From the NCBI RefSeq assembly GCF_030549615.1, contig NZ_CP130832.1, forward strand, positions 310,001 through 374,000: a stretch of 64,000 bases of DNA, read 5' to 3'. The DNA comes from Stenotrophomonas sp. 610A2. GTDB taxonomy: Bacteria > Pseudomonadota > Gammaproteobacteria > Xanthomonadales > Xanthomonadaceae. Position 1 is the first letter of the stretch. The number at the start of each line of letters is the position of its first letter. The position numbers and the translations under genes are program-made. Of the stretch, positions 46,221-54,227 are shown one piece after another. The notes beneath the pieces are model-generated. The model was given only the letters and a program-made list of their open reading frames with translations. It was not told the origin of the DNA and searched no databases.

Positions 46221-46222
46221 TG
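46190..46222. other. Probable prophage attL in dusA
   Basis: The junction falls at the end of the ATGATGGACTGGA segment, where the DusA reading frame is lost and base composition drops. The exact core cannot be fixed without attR. Confidence 0.55.
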
Positions 46223-46416
46223 TTTCTATTTGTGTATGAAAAACAATAGGTTGCGTTTCAAATTTGGGCGTTTGTAGCACTTTTGTCGCACTATATATGC
46301 CGGCCATTGTAGGTTTGGCACCTACATCCAATCGTGTCCTACTTTGATACCATCCGATCTAGAACGCGCCCAAGCGATGGATGCGCCTGGCTGACGAACC
46401 CATTTTGAGGCAATTA

Positions 46417-47166
46417 ATGGCTCGCGAACGACATCTCGCAAATGCTCCCATAACCGAGGCAATCGTCGATTTCGTATTCGAAAAATCGATGGAGAGTGAT
46501 CAGCTGAGGGAGCTTGGCAGACAAGAGGCGGGCCAGCGTCCTGGATGGGTCTTCGGTGAACTGAACAACGTTGAGACAACAATCAACCTTACGTCTGGCG
46601 AGCAGTTTAAGCAGACTCAGGCATTTGAAGGCGTTCGACTACAGAGTCAAGACGAAGAAACTTCTGGTGGAGTCGTTTTTCAGTATCGAACAAATCGAGC
46701 CACTATCAGCCATGTTGGCAATTACGACGAATGGTCGGCGCTAGAAAGGGATGGACTCGAGGGCGCTGCAGCTTACGCGGCTGCGTTGGGTGATGAGAAT
46801 ATCAAGCGGATGGGTGTTCGCTTCATCAATTTTCTGAGCCTGAGTGCCCCGATCTGTGAGCTTGTTTCCGAGCCGCCGACCCCCATGCGTGGTGATTGGT
46901 CGTTGAAAGACTTCATGGGGAGGCGGGTATACCAGGATGAGGTTGGCCACAGAATCAGTGTCACGTTAGCGACTGTGACCAAGCGTTCAGTGGTTGAGCC
47001 TGGACCTGGCAATAAAGGCCTGATGTTAGATATTGACGTGGTTAAAGAGTGCAGTCTTAGGTTGCATAGTGATGAGATGTTAGAGGCCCTGAAAGAGCTG
47101 CGTAAGATAAAGAACGCAGTGTTTTTTGGGATGTTGCAGGAAGCAGCCTTGGAGGGCTACGCATGA
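46417..47166 (+). CDS. TIGR04255-like protein, first gene of a three-gene cassette
   Basis: The 249-residue protein opens with RHLANAPITEAIVDFVF, typical of the sporadic TIGR04255 family of unknown function. RMGVRFINFLSLSAPI is a second family-like part. No catalytic motif or membrane helix is seen. GAGG seven bases before the ATG at 46417 favours it over the ATG at 46381. Codons are much more AT-rich than the chromosome, suggesting recent transfer. It overlaps the next gene by four bases (ATGA). Confidence 0.75.
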   Translation: MARERHLANAPITEAIVDFVFEKSMESDQLRELGRQEAGQRPGWVFGELNNVETTINLTSGEQFKQTQAFEGVRLQSQDEETSGGVVFQYRTNRATISHVGNYDEWSALERDGLEGAAAYAAALGDENIKRMGVRFINFLSLSAPICELVSEPPTPMRGDWSLKDFMGRRVYQDEVGHRISVTLATVTKRSVVEPGPGNKGLMLDIDVVKECSLRLHSDEMLEALKELRKIKNAVFFGMLQEAALEGYA

Positions 47167-47642
47167 ATGGCGCGTACGCGATTCGCTATACCGCTTTTGA
47201 TTTCGACTACTCGCCTTCAGCAATGGGGTGGGTGGAAGAGGTTGGAGTAGAGGCTGAGGTTTCGCCTGGTAGACGCATCATGGTCGAGATGTATGGCCGC
47301 GCTAGGAATGTTTGGGAGCAAGTTCAGGATTGCGAAGTGCGGGTGCATCCATCGATTTCGCTTGAAGATGTAAAGAGGATTTTTGCTCTTCTTCCACCAG
47401 GGCTTCCGGAAGTCGACGCATACACTTCTCATCTTGGGTCGATCTGCTTGGATTGGGACAACAACCCGGAGAACGTTTTCTCTTTGATCATCAAGCCAAA
47501 TGGTCATGTCGGTTATGCGTGCTACTTCAACGGTGAAAGAACGCATGGCTCCATATTCTTTGAAGGGCGCTTAGGTAACGCGATTGATCGAGCAGTTGAG
47601 CGCTGGATTATCAGGGAGCAGCTTTTTTGCGGAGTTAACTGA
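47163..47642 (+). CDS. Unknown protein, second gene of the cassette
   Basis: The 159-residue protein is not recognised. It is soluble, with mixed strands and helices, several aromatic clusters (FDFDYSPSAMGWV, GHVGYACYFNGER) and no signal peptide. It starts inside the stop of the TIGR04255-like gene and shares one base with the following start. Composition matches its neighbours, so the three were probably acquired together. Confidence 0.72.
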   Translation: MNGAYAIRYTAFDFDYSPSAMGWVEEVGVEAEVSPGRRIMVEMYGRARNVWEQVQDCEVRVHPSISLEDVKRIFALLPPGLPEVDAYTSHLGSICLDWDNNPENVFSLIIKPNGHVGYACYFNGERTHGSIFFEGRLGNAIDRAVERWIIREQLFCGVN

Positions 47643-48019
47643 TGGACCAGGCTGGGCCTCATGATGAAGTTGCAATTGGCCTCAATGAGAAGGGCAAGCA
47701 AGACGGAGTGCCGCGAGCTAAGGTAAAGAACTTCAAGCCTCGCCTTATTGAAGGTCGTTTGGAGCTTTCTTCATTTTGCGTGGATCAGCTTGGTGACACA
47801 GAGGTGTGGGAATTGCTCGACGCACACTTGAACAAGCCGGCTATAGGTCGAGCGCAGTTCGAGATAGGTCACTTTCATGAATCTGGTCTAGAGCACGATC
47901 CTGACTGGCATCCAGAGCGTCACGTAAATATCCTCGGCTGGCCTGACAAAGAGGAAGAGCAAACCTCAATTGCTCAGGTTTTGTACCGAAAGCAGGTGTA
48001 CTTGAAGCGACAAGCATAA
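47642..48019 (+). CDS. Unknown protein, third gene of the cassette
   Basis: The 125-residue soluble protein is not recognised. It has a charged N-terminal part, the segment RLELSSFCVDQL, and a His-rich stretch (FEIGHFHESGLEHDPDWHPERH) that could bind metal. The start ATG overlaps the previous stop as TGATG. A strong terminator follows at once, closing the cassette. Confidence 0.7.
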   Translation: MDQAGPHDEVAIGLNEKGKQDGVPRAKVKNFKPRLIEGRLELSSFCVDQLGDTEVWELLDAHLNKPAIGRAQFEIGHFHESGLEHDPDWHPERHVNILGWPDKEEEQTSIAQVLYRKQVYLKRQA

Positions 48020-48046
48020 AAAGGCGCCGCGAAAGCGGCGCTTTTT
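48018..48046. terminator. Bidirectional terminator between the cassette and the leftward operon
   Basis: GCGCCGC-GAAA-GCGGCGC is flanked by runs of A on the left and T on the right. It serves both the rightward cassette and the leftward operon ending at 48046. Confidence 0.9.
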
Positions 48047-48306
48047 CATGATGCTCGTTGCAACTTCTGCCACTGCTTCGTAGCCTCATCGCGCTGCCCA
48101 TCAATGTAGGCAGCGAGCACGTCCGCAGTAACGAGCCAGGGCGATTTCTGGCTTCCTAGGCGGAACACTGGTACCGGAAGCGACTGGCGCGCAGCGCGCT
48201 TGTTCGCTTCCTCCGGTTTCATTCCAAAGTGCTGACAGCACTTTTCCAAGGGGATGTGTCCGGTACCGAACTCAGCGAGCAGGAGGAAGACGGTAGTGGT
48301 GGTCAT
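48046..48306 (-). CDS. Pyocin activator PrtN-family protein
   Basis: The 86-residue protein has the PrtN layout: TVFLLLAEFGTGHIPLEKCC at the start, LPVPVFRLGSQKSPWLVTADVLAAYID, and a helical end. PrtN in Pseudomonas switches on pyocin genes after DNA damage; small homologues are common in prophages. It is the last gene of the leftward operon and overlaps the previous stop by four bases. The ATG at 48306 fits the family start. Confidence 0.82.
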   Translation of the reverse strand: MTTTTVFLLLAEFGTGHIPLEKCCQHFGMKPEEANKRAARQSLPVPVFRLGSQKSPWLVTADVLAAYIDGQRDEATKQWQKLQRAS

Positions 48307-48515
48307 TGGTTGTGCCCTCGCTTGCTGCATTGGTCTGCCAGGGCATCGAACTTCGCGGCCTCGGCCAGGTAGTGATTGACGCGTTCCTGCCGGATGGCCG
48401 GAGGGAACTGATAGGCCTTGCGCGCCTCGTCGGCAGCAGCGCGGTTGGCGTCAGCCTCGCGCCGTGGGTCATGGTCAAAGATGTCGAGCTGCCCGCGATC
48501 GCTCCTCATGCGCAC
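48303..48515 (-). CDS. Small phage protein of unknown function
   Basis: The 70-residue protein is charged and helical (RREADANRAAADEARKAY, NHYLAEAAKFDALADQC). It overlaps the PrtN-like start by ATGA, which supports translation. No function is recognised. Confidence 0.65.
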   Translation of the reverse strand: MRMRSDRGQLDIFDHDPRREADANRAAADEARKAYQFPPAIRQERVNHYLAEAAKFDALADQCSKRGHNQ

Positions 48516-49026
48516 GGGTCCAGCTGGGTGGGCACCTGCTTCACGAATTCACTCCTTCCAGCGGCGCATGGACACGCTCGGTTCTTTCCATGTTGGCTTT
48601 TGTGACCCAGATCTCCTGAGGTTGAACCTTCGTCGAGTGGCTGCAGCCGTCCCCGAAATAGATAATTCCGGTAGGGGAAATCGCGAAGGAGTAATGGCAA
48701 TTGCGACTGGGTGAAAGAGCTTTGATGTCGTCGTTGAGCGCGGTTGCAGAAGGGGATGAGCCTGATACGCCACCTCTGCTGGTTGATCTAGAGATGTGGG
48801 GGTACGCGATTGGGACGCCACCAGTGCTGACCGCAATCGGCATGGACGTGCTTAGCGAGCTAAAGGAACGCACCAGAGCGACCGAAGACCGGCCAAGGTA
48901 GCTGTGGGGCAATGGCTGCTTGCGCGGCGCCTTCATTCGCGTGGCCGGCTTGGGGCATATGCCTCGGTTGACACGCAAAGATGAACGCGGGACGCTCTCT
49001 GGCGATTTCGAGACGACGGAGTCGGG
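48516..49026. other. Ambiguous stretch between phage genes
   Basis: Rightward and leftward frames are both open here. A leftward frame (48541-49260, 239 codons) would join the operon but looks Ser-rich and irregular. A short rightward frame (48725-48901) reads MSSLSAVAEGDEPDTPPLL. Neither has a good ribosome-binding site. It may be a decayed gene or moron remnant. Confidence 0.4.
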
Positions 49027-49251
49027 ATGATCAGGTACGTCGAAGGTTGGCAGCTTCACTCTTACGTTGAGCATGGCGTGGACGGCCCGGAGGGGCTGGC
49101 CATCTCCGCGCGGCACTTGGCTCGCGACATTTTCCGCGTGAATCGGTTCGACCTGACCGATCTGCCCTCGGGCCGAGAGGCGACCGAGTTCATCGATAGC
49201 AAACTGTTCGCTGTGATCGGCGTTACGGACGACGGACGCATTTTCTTCTAG
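49027..49251 (+). CDS. Possible small phage protein
   Basis: The 74-residue frame starts MIRYVEGWQLHSYVEHG and has GC-rich third codon positions, unlike a random frame. It overlaps the leftward 48541-49260 frame; only one is likely real and this one looks better. No family is recognised. Confidence 0.4.
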   Translation: MIRYVEGWQLHSYVEHGVDGPEGLAISARHLARDIFRVNRFDLTDLPSGREATEFIDSKLFAVIGVTDDGRIFF

Positions 49252-49327
49252 CTCACGCATCGCTCGCCTCCTGCGGGCAACTCATGCCCATGGCAAAATG
49301 CCGCTTAATCCACAGGGGGATCAGGGA

Positions 49328-49927
49328 ATGAGTTGGATGGAAGGTATTAGCCAGTGCTGGCCACTCGCGAAGGATTGCGTGGTTTGGTGGGATGCTTGGG
49401 CTGCGATGGGCACCATGGGGGCTGTGATTTTTGCGCTGCTTACGCCCGTGATTCATCAGCTTGTGAATGGTCGGCGGATAACTATGTTTGTCGCGCTTCG
49501 ATATGGGGATGATCTCGCTGTCGCGCAGCAAAACATTGAGTACCTTAGCCGCGTATTTCCGCCCAATAAAACTGTTGACTGGGCGGAGAGGCTCGTGGAA
49601 GACCCCAACTTTCGCGAAGCCTTTCGCAAGAACTCGCGTGCGCTCGCGAAGCTTGGTGCTATGGATCTTGATTTTGGTCAGTTGCCCCCTGGTTCTAGCT
49701 TGAAGCTCAATGTCGATATTGCTCATGCCGTTTACAGTGCAAAGGCACTGGCTGGGACAATAGACATGCTGTTGCAAGACGGTATGGACATGTCTCTCGC
49801 TGGCCTCAAGAGCCATCTTGAGGTCTATGCTATTGAGCACCGGGATGCGAAAGCGAGTGTCGCTAAGGCGTTCACCTCCGCGTCTCGTGTTTACAGGCGA
49901 GTGATCCCTGACACGAATGTGCGATAG
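49328..49927 (+). CDS. Unknown membrane-anchored phage accessory protein
   Basis: The 199-residue protein has one hydrophobic helix near residues 23-45 (MGTMGAVIFALLTPVIHQLV) and a soluble remainder. CAGGGA lies directly before the ATG at 49328. It runs rightward inside a leftward operon and is less GC-rich, typical of a moron. No function is recognised. Confidence 0.6.
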   Translation: MSWMEGISQCWPLAKDCVVWWDAWAAMGTMGAVIFALLTPVIHQLVNGRRITMFVALRYGDDLAVAQQNIEYLSRVFPPNKTVDWAERLVEDPNFREAFRKNSRALAKLGAMDLDFGQLPPGSSLKLNVDIAHAVYSAKALAGTIDMLLQDGMDMSLAGLKSHLEVYAIEHRDAKASVAKAFTSASRVYRRVIPDTNVR

Positions 49928-49958
49928 CTCTTGGATGCATGCGCCGCGCTTCATGCAT

Positions 49959-50162
49959 TCACCTCGCGCCCTGGCTGGTGGACTGATCGATGACATGGCG
50001 CTCGTCATGCACGGCGCCGCAGTGGTGCTGGAACAGGAACGGCTCGACAACTTGCATCCTGTGCATGCCATTGCAGCGCATGCAGTAGGGCGCGTAGCTC
50101 GCATCCTGGGCGTGGTTTCGGACGATGATCGCGTCGTGTGCTTTGCTGAGATCGACGTTCAC
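49959..50162 (-). CDS. Small Cys/His protein of the leftward phage operon
   Basis: The 67-residue protein has CMRCNG and FLFQHHCGAVHDE, a possible zinc-binding set. The GTG start at 50162 overlaps the preceding TGA as GTGA, so it is probably coupled. The longer frame from 50207 would overlap the upstream gene more. A rightward frame over the same bases is less likely. Confidence 0.65.
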   Translation of the reverse strand: MNVDLSKAHDAIIVRNHAQDASYAPYCMRCNGMHRMQVVEPFLFQHHCGAVHDERHVIDQSTSQGAR

Positions 50163-50815
50163 GACCCCACCTCGGCGCTGGTGGCCTGCATAGCGGCTGC
50201 GGCACACGCCCGCCCATAGTCGGCAACACGGTCATCGGCCCCGACACCGAACTCATCGAACACGGCGAACGGCAAGCAGGGAAGTTTGAGCCCGCGCGGA
50301 TCAGCGCTGCCACCCTTGGGGCTGGTGTCGATCAGGTCGCGCAATTCCTTCGCGCAGGCCCACAGCCCTGCGGCCTTGTCCGGTGACTTTGCGCTCACAC
50401 GCTCCGCCTGTTCCAGCCACGAATCTGTCAGTTTGCGCAGGTCGATCCCCGGCGCTGCGGGGGTGCTGGCAAGCAACTGACGCTCATGTTCATTGAGCGC
50501 TTCGACAACCTCGTCCATTTCGATCAGGCCATCGTGGCTATCGGGTGCAATGCCACGCTCTTTCAGCCAGCTATACAGGCCGGGATCGAGACCCGGCGCT
50601 GCGGCGACGGGAGCTGCGAACACCGGCCGAACCTGCAGCCGGTCGCCCTCTCCATCAACCATCCAGCGTGCAATGCGCGCGTCGATCTCTTTGCGAGACC
50701 CGCCGTCGGCCCATTCGGACCACTTGTTGTCAGTGTCCAGCCAGCGCCATTGCCAGCCTACCGCCTCCTGCGTTGCGCCGACCATTTTGTTGGCGTCACC
50801 AATATGGTTGTTCAT
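50159..50815 (-). CDS. Phage protein of unknown function
   Basis: The 218-residue protein is soluble, with WQWRWLDTDNKWSEWADGG near the N-terminus and a helical Glu-rich centre. No catalytic motif is recognised. It overlaps the methyltransferase stop by four bases (ATGA) and the next gene start by four, so it is part of the coupled leftward operon. Confidence 0.72.
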   Translation of the reverse strand: MNNHIGDANKMVGATQEAVGWQWRWLDTDNKWSEWADGGSRKEIDARIARWMVDGEGDRLQVRPVFAAPVAAAPGLDPGLYSWLKERGIAPDSHDGLIEMDEVVEALNEHERQLLASTPAAPGIDLRKLTDSWLEQAERVSAKSPDKAAGLWACAKELRDLIDTSPKGGSADPRGLKLPCLPFAVFDEFGVGADDRVADYGRACAAAAMQATSAEVGS

Positions 50816-52668
50816 GCTGCAACCCTCCTGGGCGCTTTGATGTTTCCGAGATTCGCCCGCGCCAAAGCCGCAATGGGTGGGGGGCTGACACTGTTGCCGA
50901 CCATGCGTACTGCGGCGCTGACGCTGAGGGGCGTGCCGTTGGCGGTGCGATCGATGATGTAGTCGCGCGGGAATCCTTGGGCGCGGAACAGCTCGTGTGG
51001 CTTGAGCATGCGCAGGCCGATATCCACGATCACGTAGGGCATGCCTTTGACCATCACCATGACCAGGCCAAGCCGGTCCTTGGTCGTGATTGTGTCCAGT
51101 GGATCGTGTAGATCGACCGCGATACCGCTGCCGTAGTACTTCACCAGGAACGCGGCGACGCGCAGGGCGCCTGCTTCCTGCTCAGGTGATAGCTCTGCCA
51201 GTTCGGCGGTGACCAACCGTTGTTGGCTGCCGCTCGCTGTGATGGTGCTGACCGGGTCGCGCGCATCGTTGCCAGCGCCTTGGTAAAAGCCACCATTTGC
51301 CTGCTCAAGGAAGGCAGTCATAAGGCCCTGGCCGCCTCCGCTGGCAACGATAGTCCCGAGCGGCCCCTTAATGTCGTTGATGCCGTGGCTGAAGCGCTTC
51401 CCGGGTGACTTCCCTTCGCCATGGCCCATCTGGACCAAGCACGAGACAGCGACACCCAATGCGTGGGCCGCGCCAGCTGGGCGGGCTGCACCTGCGCCTG
51501 CTGTGATCGTCGGTACCGGCTCGTTGGCAGGCGTCCCAATGCTGTCGCCGCGGAACTTGACCAGGTGTGGTGCAACCACCGAGAAGTGCCCACCCTTCAC
51601 GCCGGCGCAGACGGTGCGCAGGGGCTCGTCGGCTGCCATCGTCCGCTGGTTGCTGGCGTTGGCGTGCTCTGCGATGAAGGGCCAGATGCTTCCTCGGTAC
51701 TCACCAGAATCATAATGAACGCTTGCCCCGGCGTATCCATTCGGGACGATGAAAGGAGCGGCCGAGTTGATAACGTGGCGCATGACGCCCTTTGCGATAC
51801 GGCGCATGGTGGCGTCGGCCAGCGGCCGGGGACGGGTGAAGATGGACGGGCAGGGGATGGAGAAGTCGAGGCAGTCAGCGGCGGTGACACGCGGCAGCTG
51901 GGTGAGGCCCGGGCCGTGGGTCGGTACCGGCCATACAATCGGTGCTCCATCGCGGCGGCCCAGAAGGAACAGGCGCTCCCGGCTGGTGCCCGCGCCGTAG
52001 TCGCTTGCGATCAACTTCTTCCATTCGACGACGTAACCAAGGGCACGCAGGGCGGCGACGAACTGGCGCCAGGTGCGGCCGCTGTGGCGCTTGTCCGGTA
52101 CCAGCTGCTGGTTCTCGACCGACACACGCTCGCCGCGCGCTGCAACGGTTCCATCCATCTTGATGACGCGGCCAGTTTCCTTGCAGCGCTTCGCCACAAG
52201 CGGTCCCCAGGTGAGGATTTGCTTGACGTTCTCCATTGAGAAGATGCGCGGCGCAGTGTTGGTGCCGTTGAGCAGGTCAGCGCGCATCAACATGCCGATC
52301 CACTTAAGCACCACCCACGACAGAGCGCGTGTCTTGCGGCTGCGCGGCTGCCCGCCCTTGGCCTGGCTGAAATGCGTGCAGTCCGGCGAGGCATGGAACC
52401 AACCGATAGGGCGGCCTGCCACATCGACGCGAGGATCTGCGTGCCAGATGTCCTCCCGGTGGTGCTGGGTGAGCGGGTGATTGGCTGCGTGCATGCCGAT
52501 AGCCAACTCGTCGTGGTTGTAGGCAAGCGCCGGATCGGCACCGAGCGCCTGCTTCAGGCCCTCACTGGCGCCGCCACCGCCGGCGAACAGATCCACAACG
52601 ATCTCGCCTGGGCGCAGCTGTGACTTCTGCGGCAGCGGAAAATTGAAACGTAGCGAGCCGTCAGCCAT
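50812..52668 (-). CDS. Phage DNA (cytosine-5) methyltransferase
   Basis: The 618-residue enzyme has AdoMet motif I VVDLFAGGGGASEG (near 25-38), the catalytic Cys in ASPDCTHFSQAKGG, ENVKQ (motif IV) and GTSRERLFLLGRR (motif VIII). RAQGFPRDYII and VRMVGNSVSPPP near the end are motifs IX-X. PDC instead of PCQ at the catalytic loop is a phage-type variant. It methylates cytosine, probably to protect phage DNA; no restriction partner is adjacent. The start at 52668 (MADGSLRFNF) overlaps the upstream gene by eight bases. Confidence 0.9.
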   Translation of the reverse strand: MADGSLRFNFPLPQKSQLRPGEIVVDLFAGGGGASEGLKQALGADPALAYNHDELAIGMHAANHPLTQHHREDIWHADPRVDVAGRPIGWFHASPDCTHFSQAKGGQPRSRKTRALSWVVLKWIGMLMRADLLNGTNTAPRIFSMENVKQILTWGPLVAKRCKETGRVIKMDGTVAARGERVSVENQQLVPDKRHSGRTWRQFVAALRALGYVVEWKKLIASDYGAGTSRERLFLLGRRDGAPIVWPVPTHGPGLTQLPRVTAADCLDFSIPCPSIFTRPRPLADATMRRIAKGVMRHVINSAAPFIVPNGYAGASVHYDSGEYRGSIWPFIAEHANASNQRTMAADEPLRTVCAGVKGGHFSVVAPHLVKFRGDSIGTPANEPVPTITAGAGAARPAGAAHALGVAVSCLVQMGHGEGKSPGKRFSHGINDIKGPLGTIVASGGGQGLMTAFLEQANGGFYQGAGNDARDPVSTITASGSQQRLVTAELAELSPEQEAGALRVAAFLVKYYGSGIAVDLHDPLDTITTKDRLGLVMVMVKGMPYVIVDIGLRMLKPHELFRAQGFPRDYIIDRTANGTPLSVSAAVRMVGNSVSPPPIAALARANLGNIKAPRRVAA

Positions 52669-52954
52669 GGGAGACCTTCTTGTCGGGGCGGTGGGTGTAC
52701 CGGGCGCGGCCCGGCAGGTTCGGAATGAGCAACAGCTGATCGGTCGTGACGCTGTAGCGGGCAACGCGGCAGGGTTTGCCTTTGCGGTTCTTGACCACGA
52801 TTTCCGTGGAGTGGATCGGGTGGCCTTGCTGCCGCAGGTCGTAGATGCGCGCGCTGGCTCTGGCGATGCCCAGCTCCAGGAAGATCTCCGTAGCGGTCAT
52901 CGGTCGTTTGGTGAGCGCTGCGAGCAGTTCGTCGCACTGGGCTTGGTCGGTCAT
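52661..52954 (-). CDS. Phage winged-helix DNA-binding protein
   Basis: The 97-residue protein has a helix-turn-helix (LLAALTKRPMTATEIFLELGIARASARIYDLRQQG is split here as LTKRPMTATEIFLEL and SARIYDLRQQGH) and a following beta wing. It could bind DNA and act near the methyltransferase. It overlaps that gene by eight bases. Confidence 0.65.
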   Translation of the reverse strand: MTDQAQCDELLAALTKRPMTATEIFLELGIARASARIYDLRQQGHPIHSTEIVVKNRKGKPCRVARYSVTTDQLLLIPNLPGRARYTHRPDKKVSHG

Positions 52955-52961
52955 GTGCGCC

Positions 52962-53228
52962 TCACAGACTCAGCTGCAGCTGGGCGAGCTCGGACGGGAA
53001 CACGGATCGCTTCGCTGCTGGTTTGCGCTTCGGCGCGCGCTGTCCGTGCACAAGGCACCACTCCGCGTGCGCTTCTTCGAACGTGAGATGCCTGGCTGTG
53101 TTGCTGCAGGCGCATTCGACGCTGTGGCCGCCTCCGGCCGAGGGCCGGCGTAGGTCGAGCATGTGGCGGGCCGCGTGGCCTTTGCTGCAGGGGATGATCG
53201 GCGGCTGCTCGGTGATCATGCGTTGCAT
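52962..53228 (-). CDS. Small phage protein with Cys/His pattern
   Basis: The 88-residue protein has PCSKGHAARHM, HSVECACSN and AEWCLVHGQ, a pattern that could bind zinc. AGGAG six bases before the ATG at 53228 is a strong ribosome-binding site. Function is unknown; similar proteins are common in Xanthomonadaceae prophages. Confidence 0.68.
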   Translation of the reverse strand: MQRMITEQPPIIPCSKGHAARHMLDLRRPSAGGGHSVECACSNTARHLTFEEAHAEWCLVHGQRAPKRKPAAKRSVFPSELAQLQLSL

Positions 53229-53237
53229 GTGCTTCTC

Positions 53238-53339
53238 CTATTTTCCGTAGGCCAGCAGCGCGAGAAGGGCGCCGACGATGGCGGCAGCTGCCAGGGTCAC
53301 AAGAAGGGTTCCGAGGAGTTCGCGGGTGGAGTGCTTCAC
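53238..53339 (-). CDS. Tiny membrane protein (33 residues)
   Basis: The frame reads MKHSTRELLGT then a single hydrophobic helix LLVTLAAAAIVGALLALLAY and stops. Its GTG overlaps the preceding TGA as GTGA, and the next gene follows 9 bases later, so it fits the coupled operon. Function unknown. Confidence 0.6.
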   Translation of the reverse strand: MKHSTRELLGTLLVTLAAAAIVGALLALLAYGK

Positions 53340-53821
53340 GGCGCACCGCCGACGAAAGCCAGGTCATAGATGACGCAGTGCGCCCGGGCGGCCGAGGGGG
53401 AGTCGGCACTGACCGCAGAGAGGGGGACAACCGCAGTTGCCCGGGCGCATGCGCTTGGAACGGGGTAGGAGCCGCTGGTGACGGCATCGACAGCGTCGAG
53501 CGCGTCTTGCCAGCGGCGAGCCGAGAAGTCGGCCGTCAACGCGACGGCAACGCCAGCGGCGCAGTTCGGCACGCGGTCGGCGACACGAAAGCCATTGAGG
53601 GCGGTTGCCGCGATGGTGCCGCGCAGTCCCCAATCGTCGTGGTCTGCGAGCTCGTAGACGACGAGGGCGGCGCAGATGCGCGGGCTGCTGATGACCAGGT
53701 CTGCCGGGATGGTCACTTCGCCATCGGTGGTGACCTCAGCGGCCGGGGAGGGCTCGGGCTGGCCGGTGGCGGCGCAGCCGCCCAGGGCGAGCAGCAGGGA
53801 GGCGAGGAGGGCGCGAGTCAT
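53336..53821 (-). CDS. Phage-encoded lipoprotein of unknown function
   Basis: The 161-residue protein starts with a lipoprotein signal (MTRALLASLLLALGGCAATG, lipobox LGGC). The mature part is Ala- and Ser-rich with four further Cys. It would be membrane-anchored in the periplasm. It overlaps the upstream gene by four bases and the tiny membrane gene by four. Confidence 0.7.
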   Translation of the reverse strand: MTRALLASLLLALGGCAATGQPEPSPAAEVTTDGEVTIPADLVISSPRICAALVVYELADHDDWGLRGTIAATALNGFRVADRVPNCAAGVAVALTADFSARRWQDALDAVDAVTSGSYPVPSACARATAVVPLSAVSADSPSAARAHCVIYDLAFVGGAP

Positions 53822-54027
53822 GCGGCGTCTCCCGCATTGGCCGGGTTCTCGATCTCCACCCACTCGCCGTCCCTGATTGGGCGCTGGAAGATGTGGGCGA
53901 AGCGGTCTGACGGCAGCCCGTTACGCTGATGACACATGGACGTGCCGTCCGAAAACACTTCTACGTAGTCGGTGCCGTCGAGAAATCCGCCGGGCAGCCG
54001 ATAGCATTTCGAGGTGACGGTCGCCAT
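53818..54027 (-). CDS. First gene of the leftward phage operon
   Basis: The 69-residue protein reads KCYRLPGGFLDGTDYVEVFS and QRPIRDGEWVEIENP, soluble and without known motif. The ATG at 54027 is about 50 bases from the operon promoter at 54081-54109. It overlaps the lipoprotein gene by four bases. Confidence 0.65.
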   Translation of the reverse strand: MATVTSKCYRLPGGFLDGTDYVEVFSDGTSMCHQRNGLPSDRFAHIFQRPIRDGEWVEIENPANAGDAA

Positions 54028-54080
54028 GAACCTGATCTCCAGCCCCTGCCCGGAATGGGTGTGTCGCGGGGCGATGGAGT

Positions 54081-54118
54081 CAGTAAAGCAATGCTTAAGT
54101 TTGAAGTCAAGCGTCGCT
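54081..54118 (-). promoter_or_regulatory. Leftward operon promoter with two repressor operators
   Basis: On the minus strand TTGACT (54109-54104) and TTTACT (54086-54081) are 17 bases apart. AAGCAATGCTT (54085-54095) covers the -10 edge and AAGCGTCGCTT (54108-54118) the -35 edge; centres are 23 bases apart, as at the cro promoter. Confidence 0.75.
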
Positions 54119-54161
54119 TTATTGCATTGATGAATATGTTCAGGCTTTACCAGCAGGAACG

Positions 54162-54190
54162 AAAAAGCCCCGCCAGGGCGGGGCTTTTAT
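54162..54190. terminator. Bidirectional terminator
   Basis: AAAAGCCCCGCC and GGCGGGGCTTTT form a long stem around AG, with A and T runs at the ends. It ends the leftward lipoprotein gene at 54228 and shields the operon promoter. Confidence 0.88.
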
Positions 54191-54227
54191 TCGGCGCTGC
54201 TTCTTCCTTGAATCGCCCCGCTCGGAA

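Noticed and set aside
48541..49260. Leftward 239-codon frame in the prophage
   Set aside because: Irregular Ser-rich composition, no ribosome-binding site, and it conflicts with a more plausible rightward frame; kept only as an ambiguity.
49917..50219. Rightward 100-codon frame
   Set aside because: It lies over the coupled leftward Cys/His gene (GTGA overlap), which fits the operon better.
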